This document shows, piece by piece, positions 42,921 to 52,616 of a stretch of DNA of 64,000 nucleotides. The translations under genes were made by a program, and so were the position numbers. Source of the stretch: Streptomyces flaveolus (GTDB lineage: Bacteria > Actinomycetota > Actinomycetes > Streptomycetales > Streptomycetaceae); contig NZ_BMRV01000022.1 of NCBI RefSeq assembly GCF_014648815.1, forward strand, positions 1-64,000, written 5' to 3'. Position 1 is the first letter of the stretch. Each line of letters begins with the position of its first letter. The notes beneath the pieces were generated by a model. The model made no database searches and had not been told where the DNA came from. It worked only from the letters and a program-made list of their open reading frames with translations.

Positions 42921-44672
42921 ATGCGAAGGTCAGCGCTGGCCGCGGTCGCGGCCATCGGCAGTGCAAGCCTGCTGCTTTCGGCTTGCAGCAAGGCCGATGA
43001 CAGCTCGGACAACAACGGTAAGAAGTCGGCTGAGGCCAACGCAGCGACCAAGGGTGTCGTCAACGCCTCCACCCAGAAGGGTGGGACGGTCACGTACGAG
43101 TACTCGGACGTCCCGGACTCCTTCGACCCCGGCAACACGTACTACGCGTACATGTACAACCTCAGCCGGCTGTACGCGCGCCCGCTGATGACCTTCCAGC
43201 CCGGCGCGGGCGAGAAGGGCAACACCCTGGTCCCGGACCTCGCCGCCAGCAAGGGCGTGCCGAGCGACGGCGGCAAGACCTGGACGTACAAGCTGCGCGC
43301 GGGTCTGAAGTACCAGGACGGCACCCCGATCACCTCGAAGGACGTCAAGTACGCCGTCGAGCGCTCCAACTTCGCGCGTGACGTGCTCTCCCTCGGCCCG
43401 AACTACTTCCAGCAGTTCATGAAGGACGGCGACAAGTACAAGGGCCCGTACAAGGACAAGAGCCCCGAGGGCCTGAAGTCCATCGAGACGCCGGACGACA
43501 CCACGATCGTCTTCCACCTCAACCGCTCCTTCCAGGAGTTCGACTACCTGGTCGCGACGCCGCAGACGGCTCCGGTGCCCCAGTCCAAGGACAAGGGCAT
43601 CGACTACGTCAAGAGCATCGTGTCCTCCGGCTCGTACAAGTTCGAGAGCTACGAGGAGGGCAAGCAGGCCGTCCTCGTCCGCAACGAGAACTGGGACCCG
43701 AAGACGGACCCGCTGCGCAAGCAGTACCCGGAAAAGATCGTCGTCAAGCTCAAGGTCAACGCCGAGACGATCGACCAGGACGTCCAGGCCGGCACCGCGA
43801 TCGACCTCGGCGGCACGGGCGTCCAGGCCGCGACGCAGGCGAAGGTCGTCAACGACGCCTCCCTGAAGGCCAACACCGACAACACCTACGGTGGCCGCCT
43901 GGTTTACATGGCGATCAACTCGCAGGTCGCGCCGTTCGACAAGGTCGAGTGCCGCAAGGCCGTCCAGTACGCCATCGACAAGGTCTCCGTGCAGACCGCC
44001 CTCGGCGGTCCGATCCGCGGTGAGGTCGCCACCACCGTCCTCCCGCCGGACATCACCGGCTACGAGAAGTCGGACGTCTACGCCACCGACGGCAACAAGG
44101 GCGACGTCGCCAAGGCCAAGGAGCAGCTGAAGGCCTGCGGCAAGACGGCCATCAACACGAACATCTCGGCGCGCAGCGACCGCCCGCAGGAGATCGACGC
44201 GGCCACCGCGATCATCGCCTCGCTGAAGAAGGTCGGCATCAACGCCAGCCTGAAGCAGTACCCGTCGGGCAAGTACTTCACCGACTACGCGGGTGTGCCG
44301 ACGTTCGACAAGAAGCAGAACATCGGTCTGCACATGATGCAGTGGGGTGCCGACTGGCCGTCCGGCTACGGTTTCCTGCAGCAGATCCTGCACGGTGACG
44401 CGATCGGCGCCTCGGGCAACACCAACCTGTCGTACATCAACGACAAGCAGATCAACGAGACGCTCGAGAAGGCCATCGCCACCGAGAGCGACACCGAGCG
44501 CAACGCGCTGTACGCCCAGATCGACAAGCGTGCGATGGACCTGGCCACCCTCGTCCCGCTGACCTACTTCAAGGTCCTGCTGTACCGCCCGACCACCTAC
44601 ACCAACCTGGTGTCCACGGCGGCCTTCAGCGGTCAGTACGACTACCTCAACATCGGCACGACCAAGAAGTAG
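42921..44672 (+). CDS. Oligopeptide-binding lipoprotein (SBP_bac_5)
   Basis: 583 residues. ATG at 42921 is chosen because GGAGGGGAAG lies 9 nt upstream and the signal peptide then starts MRRSALAAVAAIG, with lipobox LLSAC (Cys22). Mature protein: YEYSDVPDSFDPGNTYY, YKLRAGLKYQDGTPITSKDVKYA and the rest of the peptide/nickel-binding fold. Delivers peptides to the two permeases. Followed by a strong hairpin (44697-44728) that may raise its level relative to the downstream genes. Confidence 0.95.
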   Translation: MRRSALAAVAAIGSASLLLSACSKADDSSDNNGKKSAEANAATKGVVNASTQKGGTVTYEYSDVPDSFDPGNTYYAYMYNLSRLYARPLMTFQPGAGEKGNTLVPDLAASKGVPSDGGKTWTYKLRAGLKYQDGTPITSKDVKYAVERSNFARDVLSLGPNYFQQFMKDGDKYKGPYKDKSPEGLKSIETPDDTTIVFHLNRSFQEFDYLVATPQTAPVPQSKDKGIDYVKSIVSSGSYKFESYEEGKQAVLVRNENWDPKTDPLRKQYPEKIVVKLKVNAETIDQDVQAGTAIDLGGTGVQAATQAKVVNDASLKANTDNTYGGRLVYMAINSQVAPFDKVECRKAVQYAIDKVSVQTALGGPIRGEVATTVLPPDITGYEKSDVYATDGNKGDVAKAKEQLKACGKTAINTNISARSDRPQEIDAATAIIASLKKVGINASLKQYPSGKYFTDYAGVPTFDKKQNIGLHMMQWGADWPSGYGFLQQILHGDAIGASGNTNLSYINDKQINETLEKAIATESDTERNALYAQIDKRAMDLATLVPLTYFKVLLYRPTTYTNLVSTAAFSGQYDYLNIGTTKK

Positions 44673-44696
44673 CCCCGGAAGGCAGGTGAAGGCATT

Positions 44697-44728
44697 GGTG
44701 CCCGCGGGCTTCGCGGCCCGCGGGCACC
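44697..44728 (+). terminator. Intercistronic hairpin between binding protein and permease
   Basis: Perfect 13-bp stem GGTGCCCGCGGGC / GCCCGCGGGCACC with loop TTCGCG, ending 13 nt before the next GTG. Likely a partial terminator or mRNA-stabilising element rather than the operon end. Confidence 0.75.
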
Positions 44729-44741
44729 AGCGCCGGTCCCC

Positions 44742-45745
44742 GTGATCTCGTACATCCTCCGTCGGACGTTCGCGGCAGTGATCCTGCTGCTGGTCGTCAC
44801 CGCGGTCACCTTCGCGATCTTCTTCCTGCTGCCGCGGCTCGCCGGTCAGACCGCCGACCAGCTCGCGCAGCAGTACATCGGAAAGAGTCCGACGAAGGCA
44901 GACATCCTCGCGGTCAAGCAGAACCTCGGTCTGGACGAGCCCCTGTACGTCCAGTACTGGCACTTCATCAAGGGGATCGTCAGCGGCGCCACCTACAACC
45001 TGGGCCCCACCACGGCGCAGTGTGACGCGCCCTGCTTCGGCTACTCCTTCAAGAACCACGTCGAGGTGTGGCCGCAGCTCACCTCCCGCCTCCCGGTGAC
45101 CCTCTCGCTGGCCGGCGGCGCCGCCGTGCTGTGGCTGGTCTCCGGTGTCCTGATCGGCGTGATCTCGGCGCTCAAGCCCCGCAGCGTCTTCGACCGCACC
45201 TTCATGGGCGTCGCGCTCGCCGGTGTCTCGCTGCCCATGTTCTTCACGGGCAACCTGCTGCTCCTGCTGTTCACCTTCCAGTGGCCGATCTTCGGCCGCA
45301 CCTACGTGCCGCTCACCGAGAACCCGGCCCAATGGGCCAACACGCTCTTCCCGGCCTGGTGCTCGCTGGCCCTGCTGTACTCCGCCATCTACGCGCGGCT
45401 CACCCGCTCGGGCATGCTGGAGACGATGAACGAGGACTTCATCCGCACGGCCCGCGCCAAGGGCCTGCGGGAGCGCAGGGTCGTGGCCCGGCACGGGCTG
45501 CGGGCCGCGCTGACCCCGATCATCACCGTCTTCGGCATGGACCTCGGCCTGCTGCTCGGCGGCGCCGTGATCACCGAGAAGGTGTTCTCGCTGCCCGGCA
45601 TCGGCCAGTACGCGGTGCAGGGCATCACCGACAACGACCTGCCCCCGATCCTCGGCGTCACCCTGCTCGCAGCCTTCTTCGTCGTGATCGCCAATCTCCT
45701 GGTGGACCTGCTGTACGCCGCCGCCGACCCACGCGTGAGGCTCTC

Positions 45746-45749
<4 letters not shown>
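44742..45749 (+). CDS. Oligopeptide ABC transporter permease (OppB/DppB type)
   Basis: 335 residues. First helix ISYILRRTFAAVILLLVVTA, then a long periplasmic loop with AQCDAPCFGYSF (two Cys that may pair) and the EAA loop NEDFIRTARAKGLRERRVVARHGLR. No Shine-Dalgarno precedes the GTG at 44742; the hairpin ends 13 nt upstream. Its stop overlaps the next start by GTGA. Confidence 0.92.
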
Positions 45750-46839
<1,090 letters not shown>

Positions 46840-46843
<4 letters not shown>

Positions 46844-48348
46844 GCGATACGAAGAAGAAGGACGCGACGACGGTCCCGGCCCAGGCATCCTCTCCCGAGG
46901 AGCGCGAGGTGCTGCTGAAGGTCGAGGGCCTGCAGAAGCACTTCCCGATCCACAAGGGTGTTCTCCGGCGCCAGGCGGGCGCGGTCAAGGCCGTCGACGG
47001 CATCGACTTCGAGGTGCGCAAGGGCGAGACCCTCGGCGTGGTCGGTGAGTCGGGCTGCGGCAAGTCGACCATGGGCCGGGTCATCACCCGGCTCCAGGAC
47101 CCGACGGGCGGCTCGATCCACTTCGATGGCAAGGACATCACGCGGCTGAACACGGCCGGGATGCGTCCGCTGCGGCGGGACATCCAGATGATCTTCCAGG
47201 ACCCGTACGGCTCGCTGAACCCGCGCCATACCATCGGCAGCATCGTCTCGGCGCCGTTCCGTCTCCAGGGCGTGGAGCCCGAGGGCGGGGTGAAGAAGGA
47301 GGTCCAGCGGCTCCTGGAGCTGGTGGGCCTGAGCCCCGAGCACTACAACCGCTACCCGCACGAGTTCTCCGGCGGCCAGCGCCAGCGCATCGGCATCGCC
47401 CGCGCGCTCGCCCTGAAGCCGAAGCTGGTCGTGGCGGACGAGCCGGTCTCCGCGCTGGACGTCTCCATCCAGGCGCAGGTCGTCAACCTCATGGACGACC
47501 TCCAGCAGGAGCTCGGCCTGACGTACGTGATCATCGCGCACGACCTGTCCGTCGTCCGGCACGTCTCGGACCGGATCGCGGTGATGTACCTGGGCAAGAT
47601 CGTCGAGCTCGCCGACCGCACCTCGCTGTACGAGGCGCCGATGCACCCGTACACCAAGGCGCTGATGTCGGCGGTGCCGGTGCCGGACCCGAAGCGCCGG
47701 GGCGCCAAGAGCGAGCGGATCCTGCTCCGCGGCGACGTGCCCTCGCCGATCGCCCCGCCGAGCGGCTGCCGCTTCCACACGCGGTGCTGGAAGGCGACGC
47801 AGATCTGCAAGACCACCGAGCCGCCGCTGAAGGAGCTGCGGCCGGGCCAGCAGGTGGCCTGCCACCACCCGGAGAACTTCGAGGACCAGGCCCCGCAGGA
47901 CGTCGTCCTGCTCACCGCCGCCAAGGAGGCGGCGGAGACGGTCTCGGACGAGGCCCGGGCGAAGCCGGCGGAGACCGCGGCAGCGGAGACCGCAGACGCG
48001 GGGCCCGCGAAGGCGGAGGCTCCGAAGGTGGAGGCCGCGGACGCGGAGACGGCCAAGGCGGACGCCCCGGAGGCAAAGGCTGCGGACGCGGAGGCTCCGA
48101 AGGTGGAGGCCGCGAAGGCGGACGCCCCGGCGGCTCCGGAGGCGGAGGCCGGCGGCGCGGAGACCGCGGACGCGGAGAGCGAGGCGCCCGAGCCCGCTGC
48201 GGAGGCCGGCTCCACGGCGGAGTCGGCGGACGCCGAGTCCGAGACGGCTGAGGCCAGTCCGGCGCAGGCCGCCGCGCCCGAGTCGTCGGAGACGGACGCC
48301 CCCGAGACCGACGCCGAAGCCGAACCTCCGGCCAAGAAGAAGAAGTAA
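46840..48348 (+). CDS. Oligopeptide ABC transporter ATP-binding protein (OppF/DppF type) with long Ala/Glu-rich tail
   Basis: 502 residues, about 140 more than usual. Residues 1-355 are a normal OppF: Walker A GESGCGKST, signature FSGGQRQR, Walker B LVVADEPVSALD, H-loop IAHDLS, C-terminal GCRFHTRCWKATQIC. The last ~140 residues are low-complexity Ala/Glu/Pro/Lys/Asp with repeated EAPKVEAA and KADAPEA units, ending AEPPAKKKK. The tail is acidic and probably disordered; its role is unknown. GTG at 46840 overlaps the previous stop by GTGA. A strong terminator follows. Confidence 0.94.
48013..48114 (+). repeat. 27-bp direct repeat coding the OppF tail
   Basis: Bases 48013-48039 and 48088-48114 are identical over 27 bp, 75 nt (25 codons) apart, within a wider run of GCGGAGNC-like degenerate units. 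Expansion or contraction would stay in frame. Confidence 0.85.
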
Positions 48349-48361
48349 CCCGGCCCGGTCC

Positions 48362-48398
48362 GTGAGCCCCCGCCTTCGTTTGTAAGGCGGGGGCTCAC
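48362..48398 (+). terminator. Terminator of oligopeptide operon
   Basis: Perfect 15-bp stem, arms 48362-48376 and 48384-48398 with loop CGTTTGT, 13 bp past the OppF stop. Confidence 0.9.
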
Positions 48399-48418
48399 CG
48401 GCAGGTGAGAATGGCAGG

Positions 48419-49078
48419 GTGTACGAGCAACTCTTCAGCCCCACCGTGCAGCACACGCTCGACCTGATCGGCATCTTCGTCTTCGCCATCTCGGGCGCGC
48501 TGCTGGCCGTCCGCAAGAACTTCGACGTGTTCGGCATCGCCGTCCTCGCCCAGGTCACCGCGCTGGGCGGCGGGCTGTTCCGGGACCTGATCATCGGGGC
48601 GGTGCCGCCCGCCGCGTTCACGGACCTGGGGTACTTCCTGACCCCGCTGCTCGCCACGGTGCTGGTCTTCTTCCTCCACCCCCACGTCGAGCGCCTCCAG
48701 ACCGGCGTCAACGTCTTCGACGCGGCCGGCCTCGGCCTGTTCTGCGTCGCCGGCACGACCAAGGCGTACGACTACGGGCTCGGCCTGACCGCCTCCGCCT
48801 GTCTGGGCATGGCCACCGCGGTGGGCGGCGGTGTGCTGCGCGACGTCCTGGCCAACGAGGTGCCGTCGCTGCTGCGCTGGGACCGCGACCTGTACGCCGT
48901 CCCGGCCATCGTCGGCGCCACGATGGTCGTCCTGTGCATCCGCTTCGACGCGCTGAGCCCGTTCACCAGCGGTCTCGCGGTGGTCACCGCCTTCCTGCTG
49001 CGTCTGCTGGCGCTGCGCTTCCACTGGCGGGCGCCGCGCGCGTGGAACCGGCGGTCGACGGTCGTCGAGGGGGAGTGA
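48419..49078 (+). CDS. TRIC/UPF0126 membrane protein (YadS/YicG-like)
   Basis: 219 residues, two tandem three-helix UPF0126 halves plus one helix: first half IGIFVFAISGALLAVRK...GGGLFRDLIIG, second half FDAAGLGLFCVAGTTKA...GGGVLRDVLANEVP. Both carry the glycine-rich GGG-x-x-RD motif of the prokaryotic TRIC cation-channel family. The C-terminus is basic. GTG at 48419 with no Shine-Dalgarno; GAGAAT lies 6 nt upstream. Confidence 0.88.
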   Translation: MYEQLFSPTVQHTLDLIGIFVFAISGALLAVRKNFDVFGIAVLAQVTALGGGLFRDLIIGAVPPAAFTDLGYFLTPLLATVLVFFLHPHVERLQTGVNVFDAAGLGLFCVAGTTKAYDYGLGLTASACLGMATAVGGGVLRDVLANEVPSLLRWDRDLYAVPAIVGATMVVLCIRFDALSPFTSGLAVVTAFLLRLLALRFHWRAPRAWNRRSTVVEGE

Positions 49079-49099
49079 GAGGTCTTCCGTCCGCTCCGG

Positions 49100-49123
49100 G
49101 GCAGCGGCAGCGGCAGCGGCAGC
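49100..49123. repeat. (GGCAGC)4 microsatellite
   Basis: Four perfect hexamer copies in the 90-bp gap before the thioesterase gene, 34 bp upstream of its TAGCGT hexamer. Confidence 0.85.
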
Positions 49124-49156
49124 AAGGAAAAGCTACCGCTTAGTAGTTTCCTGTTG

Positions 49157-49162
49157 TAGCGT
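49157..49162 (+). promoter_or_regulatory. -10 hexamer TAGCGT of probable leaderless promoter
   Basis: Exactly 6 nt before the ATG at 49169. A small inverted repeat CTAC-N6-GTAG (49133-49146) lies just upstream and could be an operator. Confidence 0.5.
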
Positions 49163-49168
49163 GCAGCC

Positions 49169-50029
49169 ATGCCAGAAGCAGCCTCCGCACCGGCCACCCG
49201 GGCCACCATCGGCGACAGCGAGTTCGACCGGGACACCAGCGTCACCCGGCGCGCACCCGGCGTCTACGACATCGACCTCTCCGCCGGCTGGACGATCATC
49301 AGTGCCGTCAACGGCGGCTACCTGCTGGCCGTCCTGGGCCGCGCTCTCGGGGACGCCCTGCCGCATCCCGACCCCTTCACCATCTCGGCGCACTACCTCA
49401 CCGCGTCCCGGCCGGGCCCGGCGGTCGTCCGCACGGAGACGGTCCGCACCGGCCGTACGCTCTCCACCGGCCAGGCGTCCCTCTTCCAGTACGACGACGA
49501 GGGCAACGAGGTTGAGCGCATCCGCGTCCTCGCCTCCTACGGCGACCTCGGGACGCTGCCCGACGACGTCCGCACCTCGGCGAAGCCGCCCGCCATCCCG
49601 CCCATGGACCAGTGCTTCGGCCCGGAGGACGGCCCCGCCCCCGTGGAGGGCAGCTCCGCCATCGCCGACCGGCTGATGCTCAAGCTGGACCCCGCCACCC
49701 TGGGCTGGGCCCTCGGGCAGCCCTCGGGCAGGGGAGAGATGCGGGCCTGGTTCGGGCTCGCCGACGGCCGCGACGCCGACCCCCTCTCGCTGCTCCTCGC
49801 GGTGGACGCGCTGCCCCCGACTGCCTTCGAGCTCGGGCTCAAGGGCTGGGTGCCGACGGTCGAGCTGACCGTGCACGTGCGCTGCCGCCCGGCACCGGGC
49901 CCGCTGCGCGTCTCCATCACCACCCGCAACCTCGCCGGCGGCTTCCTCGAAGAGGACGCCGAGGTCTGGGACAGCGCCGACCGCCTGGTCGCCCAGTCCC
50001 GTCAGCTGGCCCGGGTCCGGCTCGGCTGA
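49169..50029 (+). CDS. Acyl-CoA thioesterase-family (double hotdog) protein
   Basis: 286 residues. N-terminal hotdog: GWTIISAVNGGYLLAVLGRAL and HPDPFTISAHYLTASRPGPA; C-terminal hotdog: LDPATLGWALGQPSG ... GWVPTVELTVHVRCRPAPGPLRV. Matches the TesB-like 4HBT_3 pattern. Probably hydrolyses acyl-CoA; substrate unknown. Convergent with the FabR-like regulator, with a perfect 21-bp terminator between. Confidence 0.83.
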   Translation: MPEAASAPATRATIGDSEFDRDTSVTRRAPGVYDIDLSAGWTIISAVNGGYLLAVLGRALGDALPHPDPFTISAHYLTASRPGPAVVRTETVRTGRTLSTGQASLFQYDDEGNEVERIRVLASYGDLGTLPDDVRTSAKPPAIPPMDQCFGPEDGPAPVEGSSAIADRLMLKLDPATLGWALGQPSGRGEMRAWFGLADGRDADPLSLLLAVDALPPTAFELGLKGWVPTVELTVHVRCRPAPGPLRVSITTRNLAGGFLEEDAEVWDSADRLVAQSRQLARVRLG

Positions 50030-50063
50030 CGCGCCCCGCGGGCGGTGCCCGCCCGTTTGTCAC

Positions 50064-50111
50064 CGCACGCCGGGACGCCGAGACCTGCCCGTCTCGGCGT
50101 CCCGGCGTGCG
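50064..50111. terminator. Bidirectional terminator, 21-bp perfect stem
   Basis: Arms 50064-50084 and 50091-50111 pair at all 21 positions around CTGCCC. It sits between convergent stops, serving both the thioesterase and the TetR gene. Confidence 0.92.
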
Positions 50112-50131
50112 TGCCGCGTCTCCCCGCCCGG

Positions 50132-50758
50132 TCAGTCCAGCCAGTGCCGGCGGCCGATGCTGATCAGCCGCATCCGGCGGGTCGCGACCGCGGTGACGCG
50201 CCGGCGCTCCTCCTCCGGGGCCTCCAGCGTCTCCAGGAACAGCGAGGCCGTGATCAGCATCTGGTCGACGTAGAGGCCAGCGAGCATCAGCAGGTCGTCG
50301 TCGTGCCAGCCCGCCGACTGCGGGTCCTTGGCCAGCTCGGCCTGCACCTCCTCGGCGAACCGGGCCAGTTGGCCGTGTATCGCCTCCCGCACCGGCTGCA
50401 CCCCGCCGTGCCGCTCCCGGGCGATGAACCGGACGTGAGCGGGATGTGCGGCCACGTGACCGGCGATCAACTCCACGGCGCGGGCGATCCGTTCGTCACT
50501 GTCCTCCGCGGGCGACACCGTCGTCCGGATCATCGGATGCAGGCTGCCCAGCGCCTCCTCCACCAGTGCCACGCCGAGGTCGGCGGTGGAGCGGAAGTGC
50601 CGGTAGAAGGCGGTCGGGGCGACGCCGACGGCACGGGTGACCTCGCGCAGGCCCAGGCTGCTCAGGCTCTGCTCCTCCAGCAGCGCGAGCGCCGCGTCCA
50701 GGAGCGCCTGACGGGTCTTCTGCTTCTGGGCCTGCCGAACGCCGAGGGTGTGACTCAT
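50132..50758 (-). CDS. TetR-family regulator, FabR-like
   Basis: 208 residues. N-terminal HTH: QKTRQALLDAALALLEEQSLSSLGLREVTRAVGVAPTAFYRHF (split view: GLREVTRAVG is the turn, PTAFYRHF the recognition helix end). The whole pattern resembles FabR-type repressors of fatty-acid genes. Divergent from two small membrane-protein genes with repeated AACAACTGT sites between, so it probably represses them and itself. Confidence 0.88.
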   Translation of the reverse strand: MSHTLGVRQAQKQKTRQALLDAALALLEEQSLSSLGLREVTRAVGVAPTAFYRHFRSTADLGVALVEEALGSLHPMIRTTVSPAEDSDERIARAVELIAGHVAAHPAHVRFIARERHGGVQPVREAIHGQLARFAEEVQAELAKDPQSAGWHDDDLLMLAGLYVDQMLITASLFLETLEAPEEERRRVTAVATRRMRLISIGRRHWLD

Positions 50759-50769
50759 GCCATGCAGTT

Positions 50770-50851
50770 AACAACTGTTCTCCGGAATTGAAAAGCCATG
50801 GGGCGCGCTAGACTGGGAAGTCAGTGAACAACTGTAACTACAACCGTTCAC
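50770..50851 (+). promoter_or_regulatory. Promoter with palindromic operator for TetR regulator
   Basis: TTGAAA (50788-50793), 15 nt, TAGACT (50809-50814). The predicted start site overlaps an inverted repeat GTGAAC-N16-GTTCAC (50824-50851). AACAACTGT occurs inside it (50827-50835) and again at 50770-50778 next to the regulator gene. The layout fits TetR autorepression. Confidence 0.55.
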
Positions 50852-50873
50852 CGAAGGTTGGGGGATCCGCTCC

Positions 50874-51041
50874 ATGCTGTTTCTCGTCGTCGCACTTCTG
50901 CTCTTCGGCGCCGTCCTGGGCACCGTCGCCCACGCGCCGCTCACCGTGTCCGTCGCCCTCGGCCTGGTCCTCGCCGTCTGGCTCGGCGTCTTCGCGGTCC
51001 GCGAGCGGCACGGCCGCCGCCGGAGCAGCTCCGTCCACTGA
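50874..51041 (+). CDS. Small membrane protein (55 aa)
   Basis: Begins MLFLVVALLLFGAVLGTVAH, followed by a second hydrophobic helix LTVSVALGLVLAVWLGVFAV and a basic tail RERHGRRRSSSVH. Two membrane helices. First gene downstream of the FabR-like regulator's operator; the DUF4190 gene follows 38 bp later. G/C-ending codons support coding. Function unknown. Confidence 0.72.
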   Translation: MLFLVVALLLFGAVLGTVAHAPLTVSVALGLVLAVWLGVFAVRERHGRRRSSSVH

Positions 51042-51079
51042 CCGCCGCCGGTCCATCGACGCACCGTAAGGAGAACACC

Positions 51080-51346
51080 GTGCAGCTCACCGCACCGGCC
51101 ACCCGCCGGACCGGTATCCGGGACACCGACGGCATGGCCGTCGCGTCCTTCGTTCTCGGCCTCCTCGGCCTGCTCGTCCTCAACGTCTTCCTGGGCCCCG
51201 TCGCCATCGCGCTGGCCGGCGTCGCCCTGTGGCGCGGTACCGCCCGCCGCGGCCGGGCCCTCCTCGGCCTCGGCCTGGGCGTCGCCGACCTGCTGGTCCT
51301 GGTGGCGGTCATGTCCGCGGACAACACGATGTCGTGGAGTCTGTGA
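51080..51346 (+). CDS. DUF4190 membrane protein
   Basis: 88 residues, GTG at 51080 with GTAAGGAGAA upstream. MAVASFVLGLLGLLVLNVFLGPVAIALAGVAL and GLGLGVADLLVLVAVM are two membrane segments in the DUF4190 pattern (shown here as a split description). Probably co-transcribed with the 55-residue protein under TetR control. Function unknown. Confidence 0.75.
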   Translation: MQLTAPATRRTGIRDTDGMAVASFVLGLLGLLVLNVFLGPVAIALAGVALWRGTARRGRALLGLGLGVADLLVLVAVMSADNTMSWSL

Positions 51347-51420
51347 GCCACCCGTCCTGCTGCCGGTCCCGGTTCGCCGAAGAGGCCAACCTTGATCTGA
51401 GGCCGCGCGGGGCCGCCCCG

Positions 51421-51426
51421 TAGAAT
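51421..51426 (+). promoter_or_regulatory. -10 hexamer TAGAAT upstream of cysteine desulfurase
   Basis: 10 nt before the ATG; the transcript would have a leader of only a few bases. No Shine-Dalgarno is present. Confidence 0.5.
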
Positions 51427-51436
51427 CGGCCCCACC

Positions 51437-52600
51437 ATGGCTTACCTCGACCACGCCGCGACCACCCCGATGCTCCCCGAGGCGGTCGAGGCACTCACCG
51501 CGCACGTGGGCGCCACCGGCAACGCCTCCTCCCTCCACGCGTCCGGCCGCCGCGCACGGCGCACCGTCGAGGAGGCCCGCGAGACCCTCGCCGACGCCCT
51601 CGGCGCCCGGCCCAGCGAGGTCGTCTACACCTCCGGCGGCACCGAGGCCGACAATCTCGCCGTCAAGGGCCTGTACTGGGCCCGCCGCGACGCCGACCCG
51701 GCCCGCACCCGGGTCCTGGCCAGCCCCGTCGAGCACCACGCCGTCCTCGACGCCGTCCACTGGCTCGGCGAACACGAGGGCGCGACCGTCGAGTACCTGC
51801 CGGTCGACGCGTACGGCCGCGTCCACCCCGAGGCGCTGCGCGAAGCCATCGCCCGCGACCCCGGCGACGTCGCCCTCGCCACCGTCATGTGGGCCAACAA
51901 CGAGATCGGCACGATCATGCCGGTCCGTGAACTCGCCGACGTGGCCGCCGAGTTCGACGTTCCACTGCACGCCGACGCGGTCCAGGCCGTCGGTCAGCTC
52001 CCGGTCGACTTCGCCGCCTCCGGACTCGCCGCGATGACGGTTTCCGGCCACAAGATCGGCGGCCCCTACGGCATCGGCGCGCTGCTGCTCGGCCGCGAGT
52101 ACACCCCCGTACCCGTCCTGCACGGCGGCGGTCAGGAACGCCACGTCCGCTCCGGCACCCTCGACGTGCCCGCCGTCGCCTCCTTCGCGGTGGCCGGCCG
52201 CCTCGCCACCGAGCAGCGCGAGTGGTTCGCCCGCGAGATCGGCGCCCTGCGCGACGACCTGGTCGACGCGGTCCGTACGGCGGTCCCGGACGCCATCCTG
52301 GGCGGCGACCCGGTGGACCGGCTGCCGGCCAACGCCCACTTCACCTTCCCCGGCTGCGAGGGCGACTCCCTGCTCCTCCTCCTCGACGCCCAGGGCATCG
52401 AGTGCTCCACCGGCTCAGCCTGCACCGCCGGCGTCGCCCAGCCCAGCCACGTCCTGCTGGCCACCGGCACCGACCCCGGCCTCGCCCGGGGCACCCTGCG
52501 CTTCTCCCTCGGCCACACCTCCACGGAGGCCGACGTCGAGGCGCTCGCCAAGGCGATCGGCCCGGCGGTGGAACGCGCGCGGGCGGCGGGGCTGACGTAG
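51437..52600 (+). CDS. Cysteine desulfurase (IscS/NifS type)
   Basis: Takes sulfur from cysteine as an enzyme persulfide. 387 residues. PLP lysine Lys206 in VSGHKIGGP; HVGATGNASSLHASGR, VEHHAVLD, MWANNEIGTI; active Cys329 in STGSACTAG. Close to mnmA, which needs such a sulfur donor for tRNA 2-thiolation, so a dedicated pair is likely. Fe-S assembly genes are not nearby. Confidence 0.95.
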   Translation: MAYLDHAATTPMLPEAVEALTAHVGATGNASSLHASGRRARRTVEEARETLADALGARPSEVVYTSGGTEADNLAVKGLYWARRDADPARTRVLASPVEHHAVLDAVHWLGEHEGATVEYLPVDAYGRVHPEALREAIARDPGDVALATVMWANNEIGTIMPVRELADVAAEFDVPLHADAVQAVGQLPVDFAASGLAAMTVSGHKIGGPYGIGALLLGREYTPVPVLHGGGQERHVRSGTLDVPAVASFAVAGRLATEQREWFAREIGALRDDLVDAVRTAVPDAILGGDPVDRLPANAHFTFPGCEGDSLLLLLDAQGIECSTGSACTAGVAQPSHVLLATGTDPGLARGTLRFSLGHTSTEADVEALAKAIGPAVERARAAGLT

Positions 52601-52616
52601 GGGTCGGGCGGCGGGG

